A stretch of DNA of 64,000 nucleotides from Puccinellia tenuiflora. Taxonomy: Eukaryota; Streptophyta; Magnoliopsida; Poales; Poaceae. Each line of letters opens with the position of its first letter. The first letter of the stretch is position 1. Shown here in pieces: positions 26,642 to 37,771 of the stretch. The stretch spans positions 1-64,000 of the forward strand of contig QRDG01001346.1 of NCBI GenBank assembly GCA_012064385.1, in the 5' to 3' direction. The notes under the pieces are model-generated. The model saw only the letters and a program-made list of their open reading frames with translations. It did no database searches and was not told the DNA's origin. The translations under genes were made by a program, and so were the position numbers.

Positions 26642-28237
26642 TTGTGTCATGTGTCATATGTGTGTCTGGAAAATTACATGGAAAATGACAAGTTTTCGCC
26701 TTATGTTAAGAAAACAAGTTCAATGCTTACATATTTTCTTCATAGCACATTGTTTTTCAATGCAAAGCCTATTGTCGATGTTGTCTATTTCTGTAAATGG
26801 AATGTGATAGGGGTGCTCTCCTAGAGAAATTTTGTTGTTCAAAATAATAAGAACAAAAAATCCTATGCATGAGGACTTAAACCCAGGTGATTGGGTTAAT
26901 TTATACATCCACTAGTGATTGTGTAATTTTTGCACCAACTTTACAATAATGATTTTGCTAATTTTCAGTCCATAAGAATTAGGTTAGATTTTTGTCGACT
27001 CCTGGACCGTTGGCTTGCGTCGTGATTCGTGCTAGTCCTGAATTGCAACATGGGTTGCAACTTATATCTCAGATGCACATGAGGTTGCATCAGAGAAAAT
27101 GTCAGGCCATCGTAACATACTTGTCAGCTTATGTAGTACTATGTTACCGGATTAAAATAACTTGGTTGTCAGTCTCCTGTATATGTCATTATACATCGTT
27201 GTAAGGTTGCATGATAATACCATCGTTGTAAGTATTACTTTCTGTAGGATAATAACATTTGTTAGATGTTGGAAAACACTTCAAGGCATGCTCTATAATT
27301 TTTGCATGTCATTGTGAAGTCCGAAAGTATGTAAAGGTTATATGAAAACTGTGCATGATTGTCATGACAACTGTTTGATACTAACATGGCAACTATGTTA
27401 CCGTACTCTGGCATATGTGACAGATTTTTTTGTCGAAACATAACAACATGTGATCTGATTTTGAAACCCTCACCAAGACGAACTCATCAATGAAAACGGA
27501 TCGCTAATCAGATTAACGATCTAAGAGATAATTCATTTTAAAATTTCAAATTAAACTAATATGATGATGTCGGCATGAGGTGGCATGCATGCATGTGCTC
27601 TCTCCGTATGGAAAAAGTGCATGCAAATATCTGCACCACCATAAGACAATGGTGCACACTTGCACCCATCAGATTTTCTCATTCCGTAAATACAGTTATT
27701 CGATAATTGTATGTCAAGCTTCATGCACTAGCCAACTCAACCATAAAGGGGGGCTATCAACAATTTTTTAATAAATTGCACAAGTCAGGACTCGAACTCA
27801 AAATCCTAGGTTAAACTTCATGCACTAGCTAACTTAACCATAAGTCCAAACTGATGGAAAGATATAGTGCAATCCACATATATTGTAACAATTTTCATAC
27901 TACGGTCAATACTACAGTATGAAACAATTTGGCATGGTATCGGTAAACATCATACTTATTAGGTATGGGTTTGAAAATACCGTTGCAACCAAAGTTGGCG
28001 CAAATTTAAAAATGACTAGACGATCACACCTCACCCAACTCCCACAAGTGACATGAACTCATCACGACCCTATTTTTTCCACTTAGGTTGGTACCGCAAA
28101 TCACAAAGGTAAATGTAACTACGACATCCGACCCACAGAAAAAAGGATAGGGTTTTACAATGCGTCATTTTGGATGATGAGTTATCTATAAGTCAGATGG
28201 AACAAGTAGTGGTTGGGCTTGGATGTCATAGTAACAT
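26642..28237. other. AT-rich spacer with repeat relics
   Basis: No gene was recognised. It contains SINE-like heads (about 27720-27843) and a further B-box-like motif on the minus strand near 26880. It would be continuous with 2569-2830 before Copia A inserted. Confidence 0.5.
27757..27843 (-). repeat. tRNA-like SINE head (tentative)
   Basis: On the minus strand, TGGTTAAGTTAGCTAGTGCA resembles a Pol III A box (complement of 27821-27840). GAGTTCGAGTCCTGAC resembles a B box (complement of 27784-27799), at a tRNA-like spacing. A second A-box-like copy (complement of 27724-27743) follows after an AT-rich tail, as if two copies stood in tandem. No TSD was established and the family was not identified. 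Confidence 0.35.
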
Positions 28238-28465
28238 TTAGGCCATGTTTACGTGCCAGGTATTTGGTGGGTTCAGAGGGGATTTTCCCGGCCCAACCAC
28301 TAATCCCCAATTTTCCCTAACAAGCTGCTTACTTCTAGCGTATCTCCGGGTTTCATACTCGCCCATCCCGGAAAAAACGCCAATTCCTATTTGCCGCCTT
28401 TTGCGGCAAAATTAAATCTTGTCGCGCACCCCCTTGCGGTGATATGGGCCGGCTTTAGTTGGCCC

Positions 28466-28735
28466 AGTTCGCGTTTTTTTTCTCTGTTTCTCTTTCTTTT
28501 TTCCTTTTCTTTTCTTTTTTCTTTTGTTTTCTTTTTTTTGTTCTTCGTTGTTCGTTTTCTTTTAGTTTCTTTTATTTCTTTTTTGTTCTTTCATTTTAGT
28601 TTTTCGTTTCTTTTTTTCTTTTCTGTTTTTTTGGATTCTTTTATTTTTCTTTTTTGGTTTCTTTTTTATTTTTGTTTATTTTTTCTTTTTATTATTTTTT
28701 TGTTTTTTATTTTAATTTTCAAAATTTTACATGAT
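28466..28735. repeat. T-rich low-complexity tract
   Basis: About 270 bp of TTTTCTTT-type polypyrimidine sequence. The Phe/Leu-rich open frame across it is a composition artefact. Confidence 0.85.
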
Positions 28736-29330
28736 TTGAAAATACTCATTTTTTAAAATGCTCAGATTAAAAAAATGTTCAAATTCAAAAACTGTTCAGA
28801 TTTGAAAATGTTCAAATTCAAAAACTATTCAGATTTGAAAATGTTTCAAACTAAAAAATTATTCTGATTTGAAACTTTTATTAAATTGTACAAACTTTTG
28901 AAAATATTCATGTAATAAATATTCAGATTTAAAAAATGTTTAAATTCAAAAACTGTTCAGATTAAGAATGTTCAAATCCTGAAAATTCTTTAAATTTAAA
29001 AAACATTTAGAAATTGTATATGCTTTTGAAAATATTCATTTAAAAATGTTCATATTTAAAAAATGTTCAAATTCAAAAACTGTTCAGATTTGAAAATGTT
29101 CAAATTCAAAAACGGTTCATATTAAAAAACTCATATTTGAAAATTATTTTAAATTTAAAAAGTAGATTCTGAAAATAAATAATGATAAATTTTTATTTTT
29201 TAAAGTGTTCAAAATAAAAAATGTTTAAATTATGAAAATGTTCATGTTTAAAAATGTTTATTTTTGAAAATGTTCAGTTTTAAAAAATATTCAGATTTTT
29301 AAAACATTTCAGATTTAGAAACAGAAAAAA
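28736..29330. repeat. Degenerate tandem repeats (TTCAAATTCAAAAACTGTTC type)
   Basis: Roughly 33-bp units built from TTCAAATTCAAAAACTGTTC and AGATTTGAAAATG, decayed toward the right. This minisatellite-like filler sits inside the Mutator-type element. Confidence 0.75.
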
Positions 29331-29481
29331 GAAGGAAAAAACAGAAATAAGAAAAAAAACGAAAATACCTACCTTATGCCCTGATGGGCCGCGGCCCAGC
29401 AGAGCAGCGCAAGCGCGCGGGGTGCGCGGCGCAACCTTGTTTTGCCGCTAAAGGCGGCAAACAGGAGCACCCGGAAAAAAC

Positions 29482-29835
29482 TCTCCAAGCCCTAGGCATC
29501 TCGTCTAGGCCTCACACACGAGGCTTGGGTCGTGTATCAGGGAAGAAAGCGAGCGCTAGCTGTCGAGGACAGAAGCGACGATGCCCAAGGTAAATTCGAC
29601 GCGGACGCAGGGTCTTCAGCCAGTCTCTTCTCCACCTCCTCCCCTATCCACCCTTTTCGGTTATCTTGCCCGTCGTAGTCCTGTCCTCCCGTTCATCACG
29701 TCGTTGTCCCGGCTGAGCCAGATCCTTGACGAGCTCCGACGACCTGGCTGTCATGGCCAAGCTTCTGGTGCAGCAGAAGACCCCCGAGGCCCGGCAGTCT
29801 GCACTCTATTATCATGTTGTGGATGTCAAGTTTAA
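29482..29835 (+). pseudogene. Gene-like GC-rich fragment in the Harbinger-like element
   Basis: The GC-rich sequence has a plausible leader, an ATG at 29581 followed by a donor context (AAG then GTAAAT at about 29589). A later frame is rich in helix-forming residues (SSDDLAVMAKLLVQQKTPE at about 29732-29790) and runs into AT-rich sequence. I do not recognise the protein. The pattern fits exon pieces captured from a host gene. It could also be part of the element's own decayed sequence. Confidence 0.35.
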
Positions 29836-30009
29836 AATTTCAATCAATACATCACAACCCCCCTCACCCCCCGACAATCAAAGTAAACAAAGGAGATTGG
29901 TATTAAAGGGGAATTGAGGGGATTGGGTGAAAGTGAGGGTTTCACCAAATCCCCTCCAATCCCCAAACTCCCAGGGGTTGAAAATACACTAGAGGTAAAC
30001 AAAGCCTTA

Positions 30010-30279
30010 TAGTAACATCTCCATCTAACCAAGACCAAGACTCTACGGACATCTTCTTGTAGTGTAAACAAAGTAAAAATGAATAAATGAGATGAAATAA
30101 AACCTGTCTTAGTGTCGTGGTCTCTCGGTACTCCGTAGTAGACAGTAGTTGCCCTTTGGTGAGGTAAGCTTCTTCCACCTCCACCTGTGAAAAAAAAGGC
30201 TTCTTCCACCTCATCTCCAAGAAGCAAGCAACTTTCCCATCGTAGCCTGTGGCATCTGCTGCTCGCCGACCGGCCTCCA
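30010..30279 (+). other. Presumed 5' leader region of the hAT-like gene
   Basis: The sequence between the Harbinger-like element and Gypsy D. After removal of D it joins directly to 58018, where the text continues to a good splice donor (CTCAAG then GTATGTAT at 58067). It is therefore probably promoter or non-coding first exon of the hAT-like gene on the right. No TATA box was recognised. Confidence 0.4.
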
Positions 30280-30284
30280 CACCC

Positions 30285-31341
30285 TGTCGGCACAGTGGAA
30301 ACCAGGGTACCACGGGCCGGCCTGCCAAGGCCCACAAGATCCTTCAGATGATTTTCGCTAAGGACCAGGCTCTCCAAGCCCGGCGAGCCTCGCAAGGGTT
30401 TTCCCTCGCGAGGGACCTCTTCTCCTCTCCGAGGGTTTTTCTCCCTTGGCGAGGGACCTCTCCTCGAGAGGGCGTCTCGAGCGCCACTAGCAATTCTGCT
30501 AAGGACCAAGCCGGAAGGCACGGCGAGGCCTTTTGCCTCGCGAGGCTTTCTTCCCCTCGAAGCCAGCTCTGCCTCAGCGGCAGAGCGCACATGGGCTCTG
30601 CGCCCATGTGCAGAGTGACGCGCGCGTCTGCGCGCGATAACGACGACGCCGCAGTTGCCGTTTCCATGTATAAAGCGGTCAACAAAGCGGCACCAAGCAA
30701 AGCGGACAACGAGTACCACTTTGGTGATAAGGGAACCGTCCGCAGCTACGCTCCAAGGGCGACGTCACCGTGGGTCACATCCCACCTCAGCAGCGCCAGC
30801 CCATCGTCCCGTTGGACGGTGGCTTTTTCAGCTTTGGTGGCGCCGCTCCCCTGCCATGGACCGCGTCCATGGACCTTAGCTTTATGGTAGACTCCACCTT
30901 TTTGGTGCACCGCGCCTCCTCCTTAGTCGCCATGTGGTAGCCCTTCCCGCCCAAATGTTTGGGCGGAAGAGGCCCGAGACACCTATAAAAGGAGGAGGAG
31001 CCCGTTCGGGCAAAGGGTTCGCATTCTGGGTTCACAAGTTTGCCACCGTGGAGCTCAGACAAAACCCTAGCCATTGTAGCCACCTCGAGCTCGCCAAGCT
31101 CACTTTGTACTAAAACCTCTCCAAGCAAGTGCAATACATTACAAGCAGGACGTAGGGGTTTTACCTCACCTAGAGGGCCCTGAACCTAGGTAAGATCGGG
31201 CGTCTATCTCTGCAGTGTTGTCCCGCAGCGAGTCCGACGAGCACCGTCGCTGGAGCACGTTGAGGGTTGTTTGATTCCGCGTTCAGCCCCTTACTCGATC
31301 CTTTGCGAGACACCCCCAGTTCCTGGGACAGTTCTCCGATA
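30285..31341 (+). repeat. Gypsy D 5' LTR
   Basis: The LTR runs from TGTCGGCACAG to TCTCCGATA; the 3' copy ends TCTCCGACA, so a C-to-T change altered the terminal CA. TATAAAA lies at 30984-30990. Relative to the 3' LTR there are a few substitutions and short indels around GCGAGG-rich words. Confidence 0.93.
30984..30990 (+). promoter_or_regulatory. TATA box of Gypsy D LTR
   Basis: TATAAAA followed by a GGAGGAGG stretch; the same at 57643-57649 in the 3' LTR. Likely start of the genomic RNA. Confidence 0.7.
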
Positions 31342-31343
31342 TT

Positions 31344-31361
31344 TGGCGAGCCAGGTAGGGG
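31344..31361 (+). promoter_or_regulatory. Primer-binding site (Gypsy D)
   Basis: TGGCGAGCCAGGTAGGGG begins 2 nt after the LTR, the usual place and TGG start of a primer site. The tRNA was not assigned. Confidence 0.65.
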
Positions 31362-31392
31362 GCTGAGGCGCATCTTCAACCTCGACACCGCC

Positions 31393-31934
31393 ATGGCCGG
31401 CCCTTCTCGCGCCGAACGACTCGCTCGCCGGACGACCAGCGCCGCCACCGCTCCTCCTGCCGGCCGCCCGCGCGGCCACCCGCGTGGGAGTGCTGCTCCG
31501 GAGCGCCGCGTCGACCCCGAGCCCCGCATCGAGCACCCGGAGGACGACGACATCGACCATGCCGAGGACGACCTCAGTGAAGAGGAAACCTCCTCCTTGC
31601 ACCCGTCGCGGGACCGTGCTCCCTCCTCGCTGGACCGCCCTGCGCCCAGCCCGGCGACTGCGCTTCTCATGGCGCAGGAGCTGCTGCAGTACCGTCCCAT
31701 GCCAGAGGCTCAGGAGGCCTGGCTCAACCGCGTCTCCGAACTCATCGGCGCCGCTCGCGCCGCCGCACCAGCACCGTCTCGTTCCCTGGTTCCTTCTGCG
31801 CTCGTGGGGGACGTGGCGCACGGCGCACCGCCCACGCCTCCTCACCACCCCGCGCCCGCTCCAGCTCCACCGGTTCCACCGCAACCCGCTCCAGCGGGGG
31901 ATCCTCCTCGCGACGGCCGCGCTGCTTCGCACGC
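31393..31934 (+). pseudogene. gag: Gypsy D gag, N-terminal piece
   Basis: From ATG 31393, about 50 nt after the LTR, the frame encodes about 180 residues rich in Arg, Ala and Pro. An acidic segment (EDDDIDHAEDDLSEEE) and a helical region around LLMAQELLQYRPMPEAQEAWLNRV follow. It is cut by element E at the TSD CACGC and continues at 46523. After removal of E the frame runs into a stop unless one base is shifted, so an indel lies near the junction. Confidence 0.8.
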
Positions 31935-33145
31935 TGTCACATCCCGAAAATTTGTCCCTAATGTTAGTAATATTTTATCGGGCCTGAAATTTTTTTCCTA
32001 TTTTCAAAATGTTTTGTTTGAACATGTTGGTCTTTGACTTGACTTTGGTTTAGCTCTCTTAGAAATTTCCCAACAATCCAAGACCCTTGTCGACACCCAC
32101 CATAACTTCATACCATTGTTTTGCCGGTCGAACATTGATTCCTTTTGAACATTCTAAAACCCTCCCATCTATCCCACCAAAAGCCACCATCCCAATTATA
32201 TCTTGAAATAAATTCTACCAAACTACCATATGGTTCCCTCATACAGATACATCCCTCCCATGCAAAAATATTCCATAGTCCCATGCAATATTTCCAAGTT
32301 TATTCATATTTCATATTATGCCATTTTCAGTCCAAAAATTATTTGGACACCTTCCACTCATCCAAAAATTCTGAAATTTTGGCGAGGTGCATGATTTAAC
32401 CTCCTGAACATTTCACTCCATTGGTCCAACCTCATTTGAGCAATATTTGAGGTACTTCCCTTGTAATGCCTTTTTCTTGCCTAATTGCAATTTCCAAAGC
32501 AACCCCTAGCTACAAAAATCATTTGGCATTGCCACTTTGCCAAGTTGACAAGATCCCATACACAACCCCATACCCACAATATCAGAGCAATCTCATTTGA
32601 GGGAGCACACTTAGCATACCCATGCCATTAGGGCATTTTTGGACACCGAATTATTTGACCAACTTCCCTATGTCCAACTGAGCTCCAAATCCACATACAT
32701 GCTATATAAACCTATCCTATCCTACTATGAATTTTGGGGATTTTTCTGAGTGGAGGAAGACCTCTGTCATTTCATCAAACACCTGGCGCAACCCCGGTTT
32801 TCTGAAAATCTTATACATAAAAGTTTGTCGCCTTTGAGTGATTCTAGTTTTGTTGTGTTGGTATCGTCGTTACGAACCCAGTGGTGCGACCCGTTTTCCA
32901 TTTCATGCCCCGAGTCAACGGGAACGCGACGATGTCGCTCGCGTCGCGCTCTAGACGTCCTGAACACCCGCTTTGGCGTGACCTAAACCCTGCCTAATCC
33001 CCGCACAATATCTTCTCTGTAGACTACTGTGCATCCAGCTCAACCTCCTTATCCAGCCCCCCCAGCTAGTAACCATGGTTGGGTCACCGACACTCCCACC
33101 ACGGTTGAACCCAACCCTGGTCACCCCATCCTCTCCCCCCCTCAC

Positions 33146-33152
33146 TATAAAA
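33146..33152 (+). promoter_or_regulatory. TATA box in element E
   Basis: TATAAAA after a C-rich run and just upstream of the GC-rich block, the usual arrangement for an LTR promoter. Only the motif and position support it. Confidence 0.4.
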
Positions 33153-35213
33153 CCAAAAATGGGGCAGCCGAGCTCATTTTCCCCCTGCACTCCACTCTCC
33201 TCACCCTCTCCACTCCCAGGTAGCCAGGGCAACGGGGAGCTCGTCGTGCTTGGCGTGCACGGCCGTCATGGCCGGCGGTCAAGGCGAGCTCGAGCTCTCC
33301 CCGCTCGTCCCCATGTCTTCCCTAGCCCAAGCCCAGCTCCCACTGCCGTCGGCGTCCATCCTATCCACCCCTTCGACGCTGCCATCGCGCTCCCGAGGAC
33401 GCGCTCTGGTTGGTGCCTGTGCCGCCATGGCGGGCATGCCACCATCCTCGGCAGGCCGCCTCCCGAAGCCGCCCGTCCACCCCGACGCCGCCGTCGGCCG
33501 ACCTACCCGTGCATCCACGTCGCCCCGCCAACCACCTCGCCGCCGTCGTTTTCTCCTGCGCTGCGCCATGGCGGGCGTCCGCATCGACCCGAGTCGACCA
33601 CGGCGTTAGCTTCCGCGGCCCCCGGCTTCCCGGGCCTCCCCCACGGGCGCGGCAGTCCGGGCGTGGATGCCACGTCACCGGAGGCCCTCTTCCCGCCATC
33701 ACCGCGGCCTCTAGCCTGCCCCATCGCCGACGCCCTCGCTGTCCGGGAGCCGCCATGGCCAGCACCTCCGTTGACTACGGCGACGGCCCCGCAGCCCAGT
33801 ACCCCTGGCCCTCCCCGGCCGCGGAGGAGCTCAGGGAGCCTCCCTCGGTCGCCGGCCGGCTCCTCCGGGTGGCCTACCGCCGGCGAGCAGCCCGCCCCGG
33901 CCTCTCCCTGTGCGCCTCCCGTGCGTGAGCGGGAGCCAGAGGATGCTCCCGATCGGTCCCTCGGTGGCCTGCTGAAGGCGTACTTCTTTTTGTTTTCAGG
34001 TTTATGCTTTCCCACGGTGAAGGCGTATTCCCCGGATTACGCGACCAGTCCGGCCTGAACAGAAAACGGCCCGTTCAGTTTTTTTCTCTGGGTGAGCAGC
34101 AGATAGCTAATCATCGCCGAGCCGTATCTTTTGAACCGTAGCTCCGTTTGAGGTGATTAAAATTTGTAAATTCATATTTTCAGAAGCTCTATCCAGTGGT
34201 ATAGGTTTTATATTTTTGCATGTTGGTTGTATGCTCAGCACCTTTATACACATGCATAGGTATTTCGCGGCACCGGCAAACCGAAACCCTAATCCGCGAC
34301 ATGTCCGTGACCTCCAAGCCAAATGGCGTCGATCCTCGGAGGCAAGCTAACCACTTGCTATGAACACTCAAGCGGTGCAGTTTGTTGTATATTATCATGT
34401 CATGCGTGGTATTTTATGTTGGGGCTATTCGATGCAGATGATTCCATGTGTGTACTTGCTTGCTATGTTTATTTCGAGCTTAGATAGCAACGCCGTGATT
34501 CAATTCCAGTACAGTTAGCGACGCCATGCTTCACTCATCATCCATGTGTGTGTTAGAATGACGTGTGAATAATTTGTTCGCCTCGCATTTGCGCGGCTGT
34601 GTCGAACCCTCTAACTGGATAACTATAAGACATGCGTTCCCATGATTGTTTGCTTCTTCTCCTTCGCCGAGGTGAGGAGCGGACGAATGTCGTCTTATGA
34701 TCCTCGGAGTTGGGGCATTTGCCAAAGAGTTATTTGCTTCTTCTCCCTCCGTCAAACTTGGCTGGCGTATGCCCGCTTTGACTGCGACGCTTGGGACGCT
34801 GGCTTTTAATTTGGGTCTTTTTGCCAAGATTGCTGACACCACGTCGAGTTAATACTCGAGTGGAATGGATGCTTTCTTTCTTATGATTGCTTTTTGGTTC
34901 ATTTTGGAGACTACATGCCCACGTGGATTGAATCTCGCCTACTTTCAGTACTATTATTCCATGTACCTTTACTTTCCTGCAATATGATAAACCCATCAAG
35001 TGTGGGTTGAGTTCCGGCCGGCGACTAAATACATGTTGGGCCCCACCCACGTGGATTGAGTCTTGTCTACTTTTCTGTAGAGTTGTGGCGTGTGTTGGAC
35101 GGTACCATGCACCACTCCCCATTCTGGCGACGATGGACTGGGGAAACCGCCGCAGTCAATGGAATGGAGGAACGGGATCGCGTGGACGCCTCCACTAACT
35201 TTGTAATCGACCC

Positions 35214-35420
35214 GTGGCTGTCACTGGTCGGAAGTATCTCCGTCCTCGCCCGGTTGACGCTAACCAATTATGCTATTTTATTTTACTTCCTCAACGTGTG
35301 GCTGCTACTAGTCGGAAGTATCTCCGTCCTCGCCCGGTTGATTGTGCTATTTTATTTTCTTTACTCAACCTGTGGCTGTTACTGGCCGGAGGCAACTCCG
35401 CCATCGCCCGGTTGAAGTTA
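35214..35420. repeat. Three tandem units of 74-84 bp in element E
   Basis: Units start at 35214, 35298 and 35372. Each begins GTGGCTG and contains a CGGAAGTATCTCCGTCCTCG-type core followed by CCCGGTTGA. The third is more diverged. Confidence 0.85.
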
Positions 35421-36312
35421 TTCATCTTTGCTGAATTATTGCATGATTATTGTTGCTTATTGCTTGAACTATTGTGTGGCTTATGTTTGCTTATGGTCTT
35501 ATGTTGAAATGATATATTATACTTGTTGTGTTGGACTAATCCTTGTTGTGTTGGACTAATCCTCTGTTGTTTGGACTTGTTGTTAAATGAAACTGGAATA
35601 AATGAAACCCCCTCCAAGCTTCGATAGGGTCAGTCCATAGTGCCACCAATCTGAACCTTGAACGCACTACCACTGTCGCCCAAATGGGAGAGCCATAGCC
35701 TATGTAACCTATCAAGCCTCCTTTGATGCTACCCACTTGGCAAGTCTAGTCGGATACTGGATAGTTGTGGTCGGGGCTAGTCTTGTGAAGGTTCTGGAGC
35801 TAGGCGTCGCTCATGAGTTGGGGACGTGCCAGATTCACTTCGTCATAAGACATAGAGTTATGTCGGTAGCTATATAGGGAGTGTCTTGGTAGCGTGAATG
35901 GTTATGTAAGTGTATCTTGCCTTGGCCAGGTGAGGTGCAATTAGATGGGTGGTAACTGCAACCTCTCGAGAGTGTGTCGTCTAGCAGCTAGCCTTGTTCC
36001 TAGGTTATGGAACAGTTCAGTGTCGGTCACACTATTGTCCTTTGTCGAGTCCGGAGGTTAAACTTAAGTTTGGTTTGAAAGAAAGATGAACAACCTGATT
36101 ACAATAGGCTGATGCAGGGAATGTTACTTGAGTCGTGGATGGTTACCCGCGTTTGGGGGTGACGGTGTGATCGTTGGGAGCCTAGAGTTGGGCCCGAGCC
36201 AACGTCAGCCGTGCATGCCCCGAGCAGAGATATGAGGCCAGTGGGCCTAGCAGTTTGACAGATGAGATAAGGCCGTTGAGCCTAGTGGTGATGACAGGTG
36301 ATGTTTAATATT

Positions 36313-36436
36313 GGGTTTATTACTCCTGTGCCCCCCATTCCTTAGTTGTACTCAGTTTTCCCCAGCTTTAAACATTTTGCTCACTTTTCCCCATTCCCTT
36401 AGCTGAAACTCTCACGAATGCCCAAAGCGGACGTTT
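36313..36436 (+). repeat. MULE left TIR
   Basis: Starts GGGTTTATTACTCC; the inverse complement of 45752-45875. In MULEs the TIR is the transposase binding site and often holds promoter elements. Confidence 0.93.
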
Positions 36437-36646
36437 CCGTCTGGTCCGTTAACTCTGACGTGTGGGACCGCGTGGGACTCTGATGGCTGTCGCTTGTTGG
36501 TGTGGGGCTGCGTTTGTGTGGTTGGGCCGTTGTTGATAATCAATTGAGCCTGCTTCGACTGGATCAGCCTTTTATGCATGCTCAGCTTTGGCATCGACGC
36601 AGCCCGGTATGCATGCATTGCTCGCCACGCAGACATGCACTGACCT

Positions 36647-36905
36647 GCTCGCATGCATGCGCGCCGGCACGCACACATCAATCCATGAATGGATGCTTCC
36701 CTCTCTGCTACGCCGTCGCGGATCGATGGGACGATTCAGTCGCTCCGCCACGTACGCATCGATTCACGCATGCATTCTGCTCGCATGCATGCACGCCGGC
36801 ACGCACACAAGCATCCACGAAGGCTGCTTCCCTCTCTGCTACGCCGTCGCGGATCGATGGCTCGATTCAGTCGCTCCGCCACGCATCGATTCACGCATGC
36901 ACGCA
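36647..36905. repeat. Tandem duplication (132-bp unit) upstream of the 140-codon ORF
   Basis: Copy one is 36647-36778 and copy two starts at 36779. Both carry GCATGCATGC, a CTTCCCTCTCTGCTACGCCG core and CGATTCAGTCGCTCCGCCAC. The copies lie about 300 bp upstream of the TATA box at 37091. Confidence 0.85.
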
Positions 36906-37090
36906 GACACGCCGACTCAATTCATTTGCCACGTCGTTTCGCGTGTCGAGTCACGCACTCACGCATTGATTCACGCATTGATGCAGTGTGTAAACGGTCA
37001 AAAGCCTAGGCTAGACACGGATGGACACCACGGCTCGATCCAGTGTGAAAAACGCCGTTTCCGTGTACCTCCCCTCTTCCTCTCCCCGGC

Positions 37091-37098
37091 TATTTAAA
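37091..37098 (+). promoter_or_regulatory. TATA-like box of the 140-codon MULE ORF
   Basis: TATTTAAA about 100 bp before the ATG at 37194, followed by a C/T-rich leader typical of plant promoters. Confidence 0.5.
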
Positions 37099-37193
37099 CC
37101 ACCGCTCGTTGCCTCTTTACACATCCATCTCATCTGCGCTTTCTTCCTCCCTTCTGTTCTTCACCGAAAGCCAAAGCTCACAACAACGCCAAG

Positions 37194-37616
37194 ATGCAGT
37201 TCAACGGGCCAACTTTTCGCGAGCCGCCCACCGTGCCGGAGATAAGGTACCCCGCCGGAGTCGTCGTCGAGAACTCGCTCCGCGTGTGGGCGATCTCACG
37301 CTGGAGGGGTGGTCGTGAGCTTGCACACTGCTTCCTCCGTGCGGGCTTTGCCCACCTCCCACAGGGCTCGCCCATCATGTTCACCCTCCAGGAGCTGCGT
37401 CCCCACTCCAACGCGCTGCCTGAGGGGCTCGTCGCCAACTTCACCAACAGGTTCGATGCCTACTATCTGCTCGGCCAGGTGTTTTGGTGTGGGTGCGAGT
37501 TCATCGCATTCACAACCTACAACATCTTCACCGACCTGGACAGCATCTTCCCCACCGCCAACCGCATGCACAGGCTCCCGTACTATCTTGGTGAGGACGG
37601 ACAGGAGGAGGAGTGA
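37194..37616 (+). CDS. Unidentified 140-aa protein carried by the MULE
   Basis: A clean frame of 140 codons, with ATG in good context (CAAGATGC), a TATA-like box about 100 bp upstream and a pyrimidine-rich leader. I do not recognise the family. Visible features are a mixed globular sequence with REPPTVPEIRYPAG near the start, an aromatic-rich centre (FDAYYLLGQVFWCGCEF) and an acidic C-terminus (GEDGQEEE). There is no signal peptide, zinc motif or coiled coil. It occupies the place of an accessory gene opposite the transposase, as mudrB does in maize MuDR, but I see no similarity to MURB that I can claim. It could be an element gene or a captured host gene. Confidence 0.55.
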   Translation: MQFNGPTFREPPTVPEIRYPAGVVVENSLRVWAISRWRGGRELAHCFLRAGFAHLPQGSPIMFTLQELRPHSNALPEGLVANFTNRFDAYYLLGQVFWCGCEFIAFTTYNIFTDLDSIFPTANRMHRLPYYLGEDGQEEE

Positions 37617-37718
37617 AGACGGCGGTGAAGCCAAGCCACTGTTGCCCTAGCTAGTGCCGTAGTTAGGGTTTATTTATCTTTTTTCTTATGTGTCGTGTCA
37701 GTCATGAGGGTGTGTTGC

Positions 37719-37721
37719 CCA

Positions 37722-37770
<49 letters not shown>
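37719..37770. repeat. (CTAT)n microsatellite
   Basis: About 13 tetranucleotide units just downstream of the 140-codon frame. Confidence 0.95.

Positions 37771-37771
<1 letters not shown>

Larger units (their letters stand above)
28379..29472. mobile_element. Mutator-type non-autonomous element (1.09 kb)
   Basis: Direct 9-bp repeats GGAAAAAAC flank it (28370-28378 and 29473-29481). The ends are inverted copies over about 50 bp centred on TTTGCCGCCTTTTGCGGCAAA (left) and TTTGCCGCCTTTAGCGGCAAA (right, inverted); this motif is itself palindromic. The interior is a T-rich tract followed by degenerate tandem repeats. The 9-bp TSD supports Mutator; the superfamily is inference because no transposase is present. 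Confidence 0.65.
28241..30006. mobile_element. PIF/Harbinger-like element, non-autonomous, with nested Mutator-type insert
   Basis: The ends are GGCCATGTTTAC and, inverted, GGCTTTGTTTAC (10 of 12 identical), flanked by TTA on both sides (28238-28240 and 30007-30009). A TTA duplication with GGC-type termini is the PIF/Harbinger signature. No transposase is present. The interior holds the 1.1-kb Mutator-type insert at 28379-29472 and a GC-rich gene-like piece at about 29480-29835. Without the insert it is about 0.65 kb. Confidence 0.65.
31935..36303. other. Element E, left part: no supported gene
   Basis: AT-rich at 31935-33000, GC-rich at 33200-33960 and AT-rich again to 36303. The GC-rich block opens long frames in several registers on both strands (for example 33075-34058), but they are rich in Pro, Arg and Ala, mutually overlapping and without domains. 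I treat them as composition artefacts. Tandem units lie at 35214-35420. Confidence 0.55.

Noticed and set aside
28391..28756. Phe-rich 121-codon frame resembling a membrane protein
   Set aside because: It lies in a T-rich low-complexity tract; composition alone produces it.
28736..29330. Regular spacing that might suggest a CRISPR array
   Set aside because: The units are degenerate, have no unique spacers and lie inside a transposon of a plant genome.
33075..34058. 327-codon Pro/Arg-rich open frame in element E
   Set aside because: Several overlapping frames are open on both strands in the same GC-rich block, with no domain or consistent codon use.
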